Part shown: in pieces, positions 28,025 to 37,357 of the stretch | Layout: each line of letters starts with the position of its first letter | Position numbering within the stretch: position 1 is the first letter of the stretch | Source: Oscillospiraceae bacterium | GTDB taxonomy: Bacteria > Bacillota > Clostridia > Oscillospirales > Acutalibacteraceae | Length of the DNA: 64,000 bases | Reading direction: 5' to 3' | Assembly: GCA_015066095.1 (NCBI GenBank) | Contig: SVPC01000002.1 | Coordinates: 1 to 64,000, forward strand | The notes under the pieces: generated by a model | Seen by the model: the letters and a program-made list of their open reading frames with translations, nothing else | The model's database searches: none | Told to the model about the DNA's origin: nothing | Program-made: the position numbers and the translations under genes

Positions 28025-29302
28025 TTACTCCTGTTCTAACTTGATTTCGTCTATTATATTATCCGTAATTACCGCTACGGTATCCTGCCCTGTGGGACAA
28101 ATCTTTATGACCCCGAATCCGCAATCTTTACTGCGCATAATTTCACCTTTTTCATCCAAGATATATGCCTTGGTATCACAAATACAGTAAATATTTCCAT
28201 CCCTTAATGCAAAATCGGTAATTATACCTTTGAATTCTAACTCACTTTCCAATTCCCCATCATCCGAAAAAACGACAATTCGGTTATCGGTTTTATCACT
28301 TTCACGGTTATACACAATTGCTATGCCGTTATCACTCGCTCTGAACATAGATGTACTGTACTCGTTACTATACGAAACCGTTTCATAGTCTGACCAATAA
28401 ACAAAATCATACTTATTTGAAGTAAGTGTGGAAAATCCGCTTCCTTGTGATGTATCAAGGGTGTATACAACCGTTCCCTCGTATGTTTTTTGGAATTTAG
28501 GTGTGGCAGAATCAAACTCAAACACATAAACATTTGAATCATATTTACCTACATTTGATTTTATAGTAGAAACAGCGATTTTTTTGCCCGAAGTCGCTAC
28601 CGCCACATTATTTACAAGGTCGTTTGAAGAAAACCACTCATACTGCAATTCATCATTTTTATCATATACACTGACCTGCGCGGCGTAATTATCCGCTGTG
28701 GTTACAAGCGCATAAGTGCCATCGTCACCAATAGCGGCATTTTTAATTTTTTGCTTGGTTTCAACCGTACTTTCCAAATCATTTAAAGTGAAAATCAAGG
28801 CTTGTGTGCCGCCTTGCTCAAAAACCAAAGCGCGTGTTTCACTGGTTTTTAAAACGGGGTTTTCAAAACCGTGACTGTAAGAAAAAATCTTCTTACCGCT
28901 ATTTGAAAAAGCGCTTATACTGCTATTGGTGAGCAGATAATAATACGACCCTTTTGAAACCGCATTAACAGTATTACTGCTTTCAAGGTTAAGCGGATAA
29001 CTGCCTCCACCTATAACTGCAGTCCAGTTAGAGAAAGTTTCGATTATACCGGCAGGGATAGCAAGTTCGCAAATTAATATTATAACGGCAATCAAAGCAA
29101 CCGCCATCGCGCCTATTTTAAGCCGTCTTTTGCGTTCCAACTTTTTTCCTGGCACTACGCGCATTTTCTTTTTGGGTATATAATCTTCCTCTTGCGGTCG
29201 CATCTTAATTTCTTCGTTTTGCACACGGCCTTTAAGATGCTTTTTATTAACTTTTGGAGCAGATTTAAACGCACCTCGGCGTTTTCTTTTATACTCAGCC
29301 AT
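28025..29302 (-). CDS. DUF5711-family membrane-anchored beta-propeller-like protein
   Basis: The 425-residue protein begins with a very basic cytoplasmic tail (1-63; KRKRRGAFKSAPKVNKKHLK), then one transmembrane helix (~64-90). An extracytoplasmic domain of WD/PQQ-like repeats follows (for example SKGSYYYLLTNSSISAFSNSG, SDDGELESELEFKG, RDGNIYCICDTKAYILDEKG). This layout matches clostridial DUF5711 proteins, whose function is unknown. It lies 10 bp after truA in the long housekeeping operon. Confidence 0.7.
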   Translation of the reverse strand: MAEYKRKRRGAFKSAPKVNKKHLKGRVQNEEIKMRPQEEDYIPKKKMRVVPGKKLERKRRLKIGAMAVALIAVIILICELAIPAGIIETFSNWTAVIGGGSYPLNLESSNTVNAVSKGSYYYLLTNSSISAFSNSGKKIFSYSHGFENPVLKTSETRALVFEQGGTQALIFTLNDLESTVETKQKIKNAAIGDDGTYALVTTADNYAAQVSVYDKNDELQYEWFSSNDLVNNVAVATSGKKIAVSTIKSNVGKYDSNVYVFEFDSATPKFQKTYEGTVVYTLDTSQGSGFSTLTSNKYDFVYWSDYETVSYSNEYSTSMFRASDNGIAIVYNRESDKTDNRIVVFSDDGELESELEFKGIITDFALRDGNIYCICDTKAYILDEKGEIMRSKDCGFGVIKICPTGQDTVAVITDNIIDEIKLEQE

Positions 29303-29312
29303 AATACTTTCC

Positions 29313-30047
29313 TTAATAGTGTACTTTTTCTAAAAATAAGCCTTTTGCGGGAGCGGTAATTCCCAAACTGTTACGGTCTTTTTCCGCCATAATTTTTTGT
29401 ATGTCACTTGGCAAAATCTTGCCATCTGAAACAGCAACCGCCGTCCCTACAATTATACGCACCATATTATATAAAAATCCATCAGCCGTAACCGTGAGTT
29501 TTATAAAATCACCATCTTTGGTAAAATTACATTCCCTGATAGTTCTAACTGTGTCTTCCACGCTTCTGCCCGACGAAGAAAAGGCGTAAAAATCGCGCTT
29601 TCCTATGATTTGTTTGGCAAACTCGTTCATTTTATCAATATCCAAAGGCCGTTCTATTTGCCACGAATAACGCGTTTTAAACGGCTCTTTTTTGTCGCTG
29701 TTGTAGATATAGTAACAATAGGTTTTACCCTTTGCGTTATATCGTGCGTGAAAATCGTTTGCCACCTCTTTACAATCAGTGACCGCTATATCACTTGGCA
29801 ATACCGAATTAAGACCTTTCAAAAACGCTTCGGGCGGTATGTTATCTTCACAGTCAAAATGGCAGGTAAACTCACGCGCGTGAACACCCGCATCGGTACG
29901 CGAAGTACCTGTTACAGCGGTTTTGGTTTTCAATATTTCACCTAGTGCATTACACAAAATTTCTTGCACAGTAACCGCGTTTTCCTGCACTTGCCAACCG
30001 TGATAGGCAGTGCCGTCGTATGAAATTGTAAGTAAAATTCTTTTCAT
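29313..30047 (-). CDS. truA: tRNA pseudouridine(38-40) synthase TruA
   Basis: TruA isomerises uridines 38-40 in the tRNA anticodon arm. The 244-residue protein starts with the family-typical MKRILLTISYDGTAYHGWQ and has the catalytic aspartate in TSRTDAGVHA (~residue 51), where most homologues read GRTDAGVHA. ATG at 30047 is preferred over an in-frame TTG at 30062. It follows ecfT by 17 bp, the usual ecfA1-ecfA2-ecfT-truA order of Firmicutes. Confidence 0.93.
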   Translation of the reverse strand: MKRILLTISYDGTAYHGWQVQENAVTVQEILCNALGEILKTKTAVTGTSRTDAGVHAREFTCHFDCEDNIPPEAFLKGLNSVLPSDIAVTDCKEVANDFHARYNAKGKTYCYYIYNSDKKEPFKTRYSWQIERPLDIDKMNEFAKQIIGKRDFYAFSSSGRSVEDTVRTIRECNFTKDGDFIKLTVTADGFLYNMVRIIVGTAVAVSDGKILPSDIQKIMAEKDRNSLGITAPAKGLFLEKVHY

Positions 30048-30064
30048 AAAGCACCGCCCCAAAA

Positions 30065-30877
30065 TTAAAGAAAAATGTTAAATAAAATAACACCCGCACA
30101 GTAAAACAAGGTAATCAAAATAACATAAACATCAACCCAACCCATGCGGAGTTGCTTCATACGGGTTTTACCTTCGCCACCGTTATAACAACGGCATTCC
30201 ATTGCTTCTGCCAGTTCATAAGCACGGCGCACAGACGAGATTAAAAGCGGGATTAAAATGGGAATAAGTGCCTTTATTCTCTCTTTAAGACTGCCGTTTT
30301 CAAGGTCGGCCCCCCTTGCCTTTTGGGCGTTCATAATCTTTTCGGCTTCCTCTACCAAAGTGGGGATAAACCTAAGTGCTATGGTCATCATAAGTGCCAA
30401 TGTATGCACCGCGCTTTTAAGACCTATAAACTTTAAAGGAGTAAGCAAACGCTCAATAGCATCAGTTAAATCATTGGGCGTTGTGGTATAGGTAAGTGAA
30501 GAACTTACAACTATAAGCAACACTATTCTAAGCGACATAAAAAGCGCCCTGTAAATGCCGTCATAGGTAATGGAAATACCCCAAAACTCAACCAAAACAC
30601 CGCTTATCGCATCCCCATAAAACATATTTATAACCGAAGTTAAAATGATAATCGGCAAAATTGCTTTAAGGTTTTTAAGGTACATCTTTATAGGTACTTT
30701 TGAAACCAAAACAGTAGTTATCACAAACAAGGCGGATAATGCGTGTCCAAACCAGTTTTCTGCTATAAAAATGAACACTACTGCAAGTATCAACAATACC
30801 ATTTTTACGCGTGGGTCGGCTCTGTGAATAGGTGACCGAGTTTCTACATACTGCCCGAAAGTAATATCTTTAAGCAT
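30065..30877 (-). CDS. ecfT: ECF transporter transmembrane protein EcfT
   Basis: This 270-residue integral membrane protein couples the two EcfA ATPases to exchangeable vitamin-binding S components. It has six to seven helices, and the coupling segment contains QKARGADLENGSLKERI (~residue 180) with the Ala-Arg-Gly motif. A second motif, RRAYELAEAMECRCY, lies near 220. ATG at 30877 overlaps the ecfA2 stop by 8 bases and has AGGTGA five bases upstream; a GTG at 30886 is less likely. No S component gene is nearby, which fits a shared group II module. Confidence 0.93.
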   Translation of the reverse strand: MLKDITFGQYVETRSPIHRADPRVKMVLLILAVVFIFIAENWFGHALSALFVITTVLVSKVPIKMYLKNLKAILPIIILTSVINMFYGDAISGVLVEFWGISITYDGIYRALFMSLRIVLLIVVSSSLTYTTTPNDLTDAIERLLTPLKFIGLKSAVHTLALMMTIALRFIPTLVEEAEKIMNAQKARGADLENGSLKERIKALIPILIPLLISSVRRAYELAEAMECRCYNGGEGKTRMKQLRMGWVDVYVILITLFYCAGVILFNIFL

Positions 30878-31733
30878 TACGGTCACCTGCCTTTATCTGT
30901 TTCAAAACCTCTACTGCACGTTCTACAGTAAACACATCGCACGGCACATCTATACCGCTTTGTCTTAATTCATCAAACACGCGGGTTACAATAGGTACAT
31001 TAAGACCGATTTCACGCAGTTTGTCACCATTTTTAAAAACATTTTCGGTCTTATCAAACATAACAAGATTGCCCTTGTTCATAACAAGCAGTTTATCGGT
31101 TATTTGCGCCATATCTTCCATACTGTGGGATATGATAATTACCGTAGCGCCAGTAGCTTTGCGGTAGTCATGAATTATATCAATTACATCCTGTCTGCCC
31201 TTTGGGTCAAGACCTGCAGTAGGTTCATCAAACACAATAATCTGCGGATTCATAGCCATTACACCCGCAATAGCGACTCTACGTTTTTCACCGCCCGACA
31301 AATCAAATGGTGACTTTTGTAAATACTCATCTTTTACGCCAATTATTTTGCAGGTTTCAAGAACTCGATTTTTAAGTTCTTCATCCCGAAGACCCATATT
31401 TTTAGGGCCGAAAGCAATATCATCGTATACAGTTTCTTCAAATAACTGATATTCGGGATATTGGAAAACAAGCCCCACTTTAGAGCGGACTTTTCTTATT
31501 TCTTTTGGTTTATCCCAAATATTTTGGTCTTCTATTAAAATTTCACCGTCGGTGGGTTTCAAAAGACCGTTGAGATGCTGTACCAAGGTAGATTTACCCG
31601 ACCCTGTATGCCCTATTATGCCTATTATTTCGCCCTTTTGCACGGTAAAACTTACTTCCCTTACGGCATCATTTATAAACGGAGTATTACCGCCGTAAGT
31701 GTGTGTAAGGCTTTTGACCTCTAAAATTGCCAA
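30870..31733 (-). CDS. ecfA2: ECF transporter ATP-binding protein EcfA2
   Basis: This 287-residue ABC ATPase carries Walker A GHTGSGKST (~39-47), Q-loop VFQYPEYQLFEETV, ABC signature LSGGEKRRVAIAG, and Walker B QIIVFDEPTAGLDP. It forms a heterodimer with EcfA1 that powers vitamin uptake. The start is TTG at 31733 with GGAGG suitably upstream, directly abutting the ecfA1 stop. Confidence 0.93.
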   Translation of the reverse strand: MAILEVKSLTHTYGGNTPFINDAVREVSFTVQKGEIIGIIGHTGSGKSTLVQHLNGLLKPTDGEILIEDQNIWDKPKEIRKVRSKVGLVFQYPEYQLFEETVYDDIAFGPKNMGLRDEELKNRVLETCKIIGVKDEYLQKSPFDLSGGEKRRVAIAGVMAMNPQIIVFDEPTAGLDPKGRQDVIDIIHDYRKATGATVIIISHSMEDMAQITDKLLVMNKGNLVMFDKTENVFKNGDKLREIGLNVPIVTRVFDELRQSGIDVPCDVFTVERAVEVLKQIKAGDRNA

Positions 31734-32579
31734 TTATTTTTCCTCCAAGCTTTTGGCTATTGCCTGCGCTGTTTCTTTTATCGACAAAACATCGGTAGAA
31801 ATATCAAAACCTTCTTGTTTTAAAGTGTATAAAAGTTCGGTGGTTTGCGGTACTGATAACCCAACCGATTTTAAAAGACTGACGTTTTTGAAAATTTCTT
31901 TTGGTGTATTGTCGTCTATAATCACACCATCGTTCATTACCATTACGCGGTCGGCATTCTCTGCCTCCTCCATATAGTGGGTTATAAGAACAACCGTAAT
32001 ATTTTTTTCTTTATTGAGTTTATGCAAAGTTTCAATAATTTCTTTTCTGCCAACGGGGTCTAACATAGCAGTAGGCTCGTCAAGAATTAAACATTCGGGT
32101 TGCATTGCAATAATACCTGCAATGGCAACTCTTTGCTTTTGTCCGCCAGAAAGGCGGTGGGGTGTAGATTCGCGGAAGTCGTACATACCCACGCTTTTTA
32201 GTGCGTCATCAACCCGCTCACGAATAACTTTAGGCTCGAGCCCCAAATTTTCAGGGCCGAATGCCACATCTTCTTCAACAATAGATGCCACGAGTTGGTT
32301 ATCGGGGTTTTGAAAAACCATACCCACCTTGCGCTTAACCTCTATTTCGGTATCCTCATCACGGGTATTTATACCATCAACCAAAACATCGCCGTCTGTC
32401 GGCTTAAAAAGACCGTTTAGAAGTTTTGCCAAGGTAGATTTACCTGAGCCGTTATGCCCTAAAATCACCGTGAAACTGCCACGCTCTATATTGAAAGAAA
32501 CATTATCTACCGCTCTGTGAGTTGTTTCTTCATCGACATACTCATATACGGCATTTTTTACTTCAATTATATTATCCAT
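31734..32579 (-). CDS. ecfA1: ECF transporter ATP-binding protein EcfA1
   Basis: This 281-residue ABC ATPase has Walker A GHNGSGKST, Q-loop VFQNPDNQLVASIV, signature LSGGQKQRVAIAG and Walker B CLILDEPTAMLDP. The VFQNPDNQ Q-loop is typical of EcfA1. ATG at 32579 overlaps the stop of the upstream methyltransferase gene by 8 bases, indicating translational coupling; a GTG at 32585 is the alternative start. Confidence 0.93.
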   Translation of the reverse strand: MDNIIEVKNAVYEYVDEETTHRAVDNVSFNIERGSFTVILGHNGSGKSTLAKLLNGLFKPTDGDVLVDGINTRDEDTEIEVKRKVGMVFQNPDNQLVASIVEEDVAFGPENLGLEPKVIRERVDDALKSVGMYDFRESTPHRLSGGQKQRVAIAGIIAMQPECLILDEPTAMLDPVGRKEIIETLHKLNKEKNITVVLITHYMEEAENADRVMVMNDGVIIDDNTPKEIFKNVSLLKSVGLSVPQTTELLYTLKQEGFDISTDVLSIKETAQAIAKSLEEK

Positions 32580-33444
32580 TATCACTTGTCCAAATCGTAG
32601 TATTACCGCAAGGCATAGAAAAACCTTTTTCGGTTATTGGAAGACCTATTTCATCGGTATAAACCTTGCCACCGCGGTCTTTCGCGATATATTCTTTAAC
32701 CATATAGTCAAGTATTGTATGCGACAGTCCGCCTGTATAAGAATTTAAAAAGAAGAACAAAGCATTGTCCGATAAAAGTTTGCCCGTTTCGGTTAAAAGT
32801 TCAGTAAGTTGCTGTTCAAGTTTCCAAACCTCGCCGTTTGGTCCCCTGCCGTAAGACGGCGGGTCCATAATAATAGCATCATATTTTTTACCGCGTCTGA
32901 TTTCGCGCTTAACAAATTTAAGGCAATCATCCACAAGCCAACGCACATTGGCATCTATAAGAGCCGAAGCCGCCGCATTTTCCTTTGCCCACTGTACCAT
33001 ACCTTTGGAGGCATCAACATGTGTCACACTTGCCCCTGCAGACAAACAAGCCACCGTAGCGCCGCCTGTATAAGCAAATAAATTAAGCACCGATATTTCG
33101 CGGTTTTCTTTTTCTATAAGTTTTTTAGCCAAACTCCAGTTAATCGCCTGTTCGGGGAAAAGACCTGTATGCTTAAATCCCATAGGCTTTAAGCGGAAAG
33201 TCAGGTCATCGTATTTTATACTCCACACATCGGGAACATTTTTATAAGTTTCCCAATGACCGCCGCCCGAGCTTGAGCGGTGATACTTTGCATGGGGCTT
33301 ATGCCACAATTTATTTTTACGCTCACCCGACCAAATAATCTGTGGGTCGGGACGAATTAAAATAATATCTCCCCAACGTTCAAGCCGCTCACCCGAATCG
33401 GCATCGATTAGTTCATAATCTTTGAATCCTTCTACTGTTCTCAT
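32572..33444 (-). CDS. Class I SAM-dependent methyltransferase, RlmI-like without PUA domain
   Basis: The 290-residue protein has a SAM-binding motif VLNLFAYTGGATVACLSAG (~120-138), the acidic loop VTHVDASKGMVQWAKEN, and the catalytic-type motif MDPPSYGRGPNG (~195). These resemble 23S rRNA cytosine methyltransferases of the RlmI/RlmK group. The N-terminal PUA domain of RlmI is absent, so the target is uncertain but probably rRNA. The start is ATG 33444, nine bases after AAGGA. It is located between ruvB and ecfA1 in the same operon. Confidence 0.8.
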   Translation of the reverse strand: MRTVEGFKDYELIDADSGERLERWGDIILIRPDPQIIWSGERKNKLWHKPHAKYHRSSSGGGHWETYKNVPDVWSIKYDDLTFRLKPMGFKHTGLFPEQAINWSLAKKLIEKENREISVLNLFAYTGGATVACLSAGASVTHVDASKGMVQWAKENAAASALIDANVRWLVDDCLKFVKREIRRGKKYDAIIMDPPSYGRGPNGEVWKLEQQLTELLTETGKLLSDNALFFFLNSYTGGLSHTILDYMVKEYIAKDRGGKVYTDEIGLPITEKGFSMPCGNTTIWTSDNG

Positions 33445-33456
33445 CAAAAAATTCCT

Positions 33457-34500
33457 TTAAAAAATTGATTGTTGGTTACCATTTTCTTTTATTTCAAAAC
33501 CTAAATGGTCGTAAGCTAACTTTGTAACACAGCGGCCACGCGCCGTTCTTGTTAAATAGCCGATTTGCATTAAATACGGCTCGTAAACATCCTCAATAGT
33601 AACCGCTTCTTCACCCAAAGCCGCCGCTAAGGTATCAAGTCCCACAGGACCGCCCGAATAGTTGGTAATTATGGTTGAAAGCATCTTGCGGTCAAAATCA
33701 TCAAGTCCCAATTCGTCAATTTCAAAACGGGATAATGCCTTTCTTGCCACTTCTTCGGTGATAATTCCGTCAAATTCCACCTGTGCAATATCACGCACAC
33801 GGCGAAGCAGTCGGTTTGCAATACGGGGTGTGCCGCGTGAACGGGATGCAATTTCCAATGCGCCGTCAGGTTCGATACCTATCCCTAAAATACCTGCCGA
33901 GCGGGTAACAATTTGCGCTAATTGTTCGGGTGTGTAAAGTTCTAATCTTAAAAGCACACCAAAACGGTCACGAAGCGGTGCGGTAAGTTGACCCGAACGT
34001 GTTGTAGCACCCACCAATGTAAAGTGCGGAACATCAAGTCTTATAGACCGAGCAGACGGACCTTTGCCAAGAATAATATCCAAAGAAAAGTCTTCCATAG
34101 CAGGGTATAAAATTTCTTCCACATTACGCGAAAGACGGTGAATTTCGTCAATAAAAAGCACATCGCCTTCATTAAGCGAAGTAAGTATTGCCACCAAATC
34201 ACCCTGTTTTTCAATAGCGGGGCCTGATGTCACACGAAGATTTACACCCATTTCTTTTGCAATAATGCCCGAAAGGGTAGTTTTACCAAGTCCGGGAGGG
34301 CCATAAAGCAAAACGTGGTCAAGGCTCTCATTTCGCTGTAAAGCCGCCTTGATATATATCCGCAAATTCTCCTTAACCTTGTCCTGACCGATATAATCGT
34401 CAAGTGTTTTAGGTCTCAAAGTCAGTTCGCCGTCGTCTTCTTTGTAACTGTAATCAGGCGACACTATGCGGTTTTCAAAATCCATTTCTTGTTCTATCAT
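33457..34500 (-). CDS. ruvB: Holliday junction branch migration helicase RuvB
   Basis: This 347-residue AAA+ motor drives branch migration with RuvA. It shows the family N-terminus [19 protein letters not shown], Walker [10 protein letters not shown] (~67), Walker [12 protein letters not shown], sensor motif [18 protein letters not shown], and the C-terminal winged helix ([17 protein letters not shown]). It follows ruvA by 3 bp. Confidence 0.97.
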   Translation of the reverse strand: MIEQEMDFENRIVSPDYSYKEDDGELTLRPKTLDDYIGQDKVKENLRIYIKAALQRNESLDHVLLYGPPGLGKTTLSGIIAKEMGVNLRVTSGPAIEKQGDLVAILTSLNEGDVLFIDEIHRLSRNVEEILYPAMEDFSLDIILGKGPSARSIRLDVPHFTLVGATTRSGQLTAPLRDRFGVLLRLELYTPEQLAQIVTRSAGILGIGIEPDGALEIASRSRGTPRIANRLLRRVRDIAQVEFDGIITEEVARKALSRFEIDELGLDDFDRKMLSTIITNYSGGPVGLDTLAAALGEEAVTIEDVYEPYLMQIGYLTRTARGRCVTKLAYDHLGFEIKENGNQQSIF

Positions 34501-34503
34501 TTT

Positions 34504-35106
34504 TTATATCCCCCTTGCGAGAGTTTTAAGCGCTTGTTTTATAATTTCTTCGGTAGAAAGTGTAGGGTCACATTTGCCCACAGCGAGTGATGCTTCACTT
34601 TGTGTATATCCGAGTGTGACAAGTGCTGTGACCGCTTCTTTGGTGTTGGAGTTTGCAGTAGCATTACCCACTGCCTTTAATTCGATTGTATCACCACTTT
34701 GCAACGAACCTACTTTATCGCGAAGTTCCAACACAATTCTTTGAGCAAGTTTTGGACCTACGCCACTTGCCGCTGTGAGCGCCTTATGGTCACCACTTGC
34801 AATATAAAGTGTAAGCTGCGAAGCCGTAAATTCCGATAAAAGAGCTAGTCCCATTTTAGCGCCAACGCCGTTCACCGATGTGACAAGTTTAAAGGCTTCC
34901 AACTCTTCTATTTCTTTAAAGCCGTATAAATCCATCGCATCTTCACGCACCGATAAAAATGTGTAAAGCATTACCTCATCACCTTTTGGTGGTAGATTGT
35001 AAAGGGTATTTTTGGTAACAAAACACTTGTAACCCACACCGCCACATTCCACAACGGTGCAGTTATTGTCGGTATAAATAAGTTGTCCCCTAACTGATGC
35101 TATCAT
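34504..35106 (-). CDS. ruvA: Holliday junction DNA-binding protein RuvA
   Basis: This 200-residue protein has an OB fold (1-62), two HhH motifs (GVGAKMGLALLSEF and GVGPKLAQRIVLELRDK), and a C-terminal RuvB-binding domain (~150-198). It forms the tetramer that holds the four-way junction. It follows ruvC by 2 bp. Confidence 0.96.
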   Translation of the reverse strand: MIASVRGQLIYTDNNCTVVECGGVGYKCFVTKNTLYNLPPKGDEVMLYTFLSVREDAMDLYGFKEIEELEAFKLVTSVNGVGAKMGLALLSEFTASQLTLYIASGDHKALTAASGVGPKLAQRIVLELRDKVGSLQSGDTIELKAVGNATANSNTKEAVTALVTLGYTQSEASLAVGKCDPTLSTEEIIKQALKTLARGI

Positions 35107-35108
35107 AT

Positions 35109-35594
35109 TTATCTCCTTAAAATCGAATCGGAATAATGTCCGTCACAAATTGCTATTGCCAACGCATCGGCAGTATCGTCGGGTTTTGGTATTGCTTTGA
35201 GTGATAAAAGGCTTTTTACCATCTCCATAACCTGATGCTTTTCTGCCCTGCCGTATCCTGTAACCGCCTGTTTTACCTGAAGCGGTGTATACTCGTTTAC
35301 CATAACACCTTTTTGCTTTGCAGCAAGAACGATTACTCCCCTTGCCTGTGCCACATCTATTGCTGTGGTAGAGTTGGTATTAAAGTAAAGTTTTTCGATA
35401 GATAAGCGGTCAGGCTTGTACTTTTCCAAAATTTCAAGCATATCGTTATAAATAACATTAAGCCTGTCAGGGAAAGGTGTTTTTGCCTTTGTGGTAATCG
35501 CCCCGTAGCCAACTACCGAGAAGCGGTTTTTACTATAATCAAGCACACCATAACCGACTATTGCATAGCCGGGGTCTATACCCAAAATTCGCAT
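35109..35594 (-). CDS. ruvC: Crossover junction endodeoxyribonuclease RuvC
   Basis: This 161-residue resolvase has the RNase H-like acidic residues in ILGIDPGYAIVGYG (Asp6), SIEKLYF (Glu near 66) and KPDDTADALAIAICDGH (Asp near 138-141). ATG at 35594 is preceded by AAAGGGG. It is the first gene of the 11-gene operon running to 25035. Confidence 0.96.
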   Translation of the reverse strand: MRILGIDPGYAIVGYGVLDYSKNRFSVVGYGAITTKAKTPFPDRLNVIYNDMLEILEKYKPDRLSIEKLYFNTNSTTAIDVAQARGVIVLAAKQKGVMVNEYTPLQVKQAVTGYGRAEKHQVMEMVKSLLSLKAIPKPDDTADALAIAICDGHYSDSILRR

Positions 35595-35646
35595 TTTTCC
35601 GCCCCTTTCTTAAAAAGTACACACTCTTGGCATTATAATTCATAAT

Positions 35647-35675
35647 ATTATATCATATTTAAGTACAAGTAGCAA
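35647..35675 (-). promoter_or_regulatory. Predicted sigma-A promoter of the ruvC operon
   Basis: TTGCTA (35670-35675), a 17-base spacer and TATAAT (35647-35652) on the minus strand lie 53 bases upstream of the ruvC ATG. No LexA box was recognised. Confidence 0.7.
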
Positions 35676-35719
35676 CTATTTTTTGTTAATAAAAACTAAA
35701 CTTTTTATATTATTTTTAA

Positions 35720-35748
35720 TTGACTTTTTGATATGAAAGTTATATAAT
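35720..35748 (+). promoter_or_regulatory. Predicted sigma-A promoter of guaB
   Basis: TTGACT (35720-35725), a 17-base spacer and TATAAT (35743-35748) give an almost perfect promoter. Transcription would start near 35755, about 32 nt before the ATG, so there is little room for a riboswitch. Confidence 0.85.
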
Positions 35749-35786
35749 CAATATAATATAGATTTTTGAAAAGGAGTAAAGTTATT

Positions 35787-37295
35787 ATGGCTTATTATTT
35801 CAAAGAAGTTTCCCACACTTTTAACGAATACCTTTTGGTTCCGGGTTATTCAGGAAGCGAATGCATCCCTGCAAATGTTTCTTTAAAAACTCCGCTTGTA
35901 AAGTTTAAAAAGGGTGAAGAACCTGCTATTTCTATGAACATACCTATGACATCTGCTATAATGCAGTCGGTTTCGGGCGAACGTTTAGCGGTAGCACTTG
36001 CACGCGAAGGCGGTGTTTCCTTTATTTTCGGTTCACAGTCAATCGAAGACGAAGCAGCTATGGTAGCCCGTGCAAAATCGTACAAAGCAGGCTTTGTTGT
36101 TAGCGCTTCTAACGTTACTCCTGAAGATACATTGGCTGAAATTTTAGCCCTTAAAGAAAAGAACGGCTATTCTACAGTAGCAGTTACATCTGACGGTACT
36201 GCAAACGGCAAACTTTTAGGTATTGTTACAGGCCGTGACTACCGCGTTAGCCGTATGTCTACCGACGTAAAGGTTAAGGAATTTATGACTCCGCTTGAAA
36301 AGTTAGTTGTAGCAGACGACGGCACCACTTTAAAACAAGCCAACGATATTATTTGGGACAATAAACTCAATTCTTTACCTATTGTTGACAAAAACGGTAA
36401 TCTTAAATATTTCGTTTTCCGTAAGGACTACGATGCGCATAAGTCTAACCCTAACGAATTGCTTGATAAGGACAAGCGTTATATTGTTGGTGCAGGTATC
36501 AACACACGCGACTATGCAGAACGTGTACCCGCTTTGATTGAAGCAGGTGTTGATGTACTTTGTATCGACTCTTCTGAAGGTTTTAGCGAATGGCAAGCAC
36601 GCACAATCGCGTTTATCCGCGAAAAGTACGGCGATACTGTAAAGGTGGGTGCAGGTAACGTTGTAGACCGTGACGGCTTTATGTTCTTAGCAGAAGCAGG
36701 TGCCGATTTTATTAAGGTTGGTATCGGTGGCGGTTCTATCTGTATCACCCGTGAAACCAAGGGTATCGGCCGCGGTCAGGCTACCGCTCTTATTGATGTT
36801 TGTGCCGCTCGTGACGAATATTTCGAAAAGACAGGCGTTTATATTCCTGTATGTTCCGACGGCGGTATCGTACACGACCATCATATGACATTGGCTCTCG
36901 CTATGGGCGCTGACTTTATGATGCTCGGCCGTTATTTTGCTCGTTTTGACGAAAGCCCGACAAATAAAATTAACATTAACGGCAACTACTATAAAGAGTA
37001 CTGGGGTGAAGGTTCCAACCGCGCCCGTAACTGGCAGAGATATGACCTTGGCGGTGATAAGAAATTATCATTTGAAGAAGGTGTTGACTCTTATGTTCCT
37101 TATGCGGGTACATTAAAAGACAATGTAAACCTCTCACTCGCAAAGGTTAAATCTACAATGTGTAACTGCGGTGCGCTCACTATTCCCGAACTTCAACAAA
37201 AAGCAAAACTTACATTAGTTTCTGCTACAAGTATTGTAGAAGGCGGCGCACACGACGTTATCCAAAAGGAAACCTCAATGGGCACAATTAAATAA
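35787..37295 (+). CDS. guaB: Inosine-5'-monophosphate dehydrogenase, variant catalytic loop
   Basis: IMPDH oxidises IMP to XMP with NAD+, the first committed step of GMP synthesis. ATG at 35787 follows AAGGAG at ten bases; the frame opens at 35766 without an SD. The 502-residue protein has a split TIM barrel with a CBS pair inserted (~95-225). The catalytic cysteine lies in [20 protein letters not shown], whereas most bacterial enzymes read GPGSICTTR, so this belongs to a divergent IMPDH branch. The flap region holds the conserved ARNWQRYD segment. It is a single-gene transcript with its own promoter and terminator. Confidence 0.93.
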   Translation: MAYYFKEVSHTFNEYLLVPGYSGSECIPANVSLKTPLVKFKKGEEPAISMNIPMTSAIMQSVSGERLAVALAREGGVSFIFGSQSIEDEAAMVARAKSYKAGFVVSASNVTPEDTLAEILALKEKNGYSTVAVTSDGTANGKLLGIVTGRDYRVSRMSTDVKVKEFMTPLEKLVVADDGTTLKQANDIIWDNKLNSLPIVDKNGNLKYFVFRKDYDAHKSNPNELLDKDKRYIVGAGINTRDYAERVPALIEAGVDVLCIDSSEGFSEWQARTIAFIREKYGDTVKVGAGNVVDRDGFMFLAEAGADFIKVGIGGGSICITRETKGIGRGQATALIDVCAARDEYFEKTGVYIPVCSDGGIVHDHHMTLALAMGADFMMLGRYFARFDESPTNKININGNYYKEYWGEGSNRARNWQRYDLGGDKKLSFEEGVDSYVPYAGTLKDNVNLSLAKVKSTMCNCGALTIPELQQKAKLTLVSATSIVEGGAHDVIQKETSMGTIK

Positions 37296-37311
37296 TTCGT
37301 AATTCATAATT

Positions 37312-37340
37312 AAAGCCACGGAATTTTTCCGTGGCTTTTT
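37312..37340. terminator. Bidirectional terminator between guaB and spoIVA
   Basis: AAAGCCACGGAA and TTCCGTGGCTTT form a 12-bp stem with a 2-base loop (37312-37337) and a T run on the plus strand. On the minus strand TTTAATTA follows, so spoIVA transcription may end here too. Confidence 0.88.
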
Positions 37341-37357
37341 TATTTGTATTTTATTAT

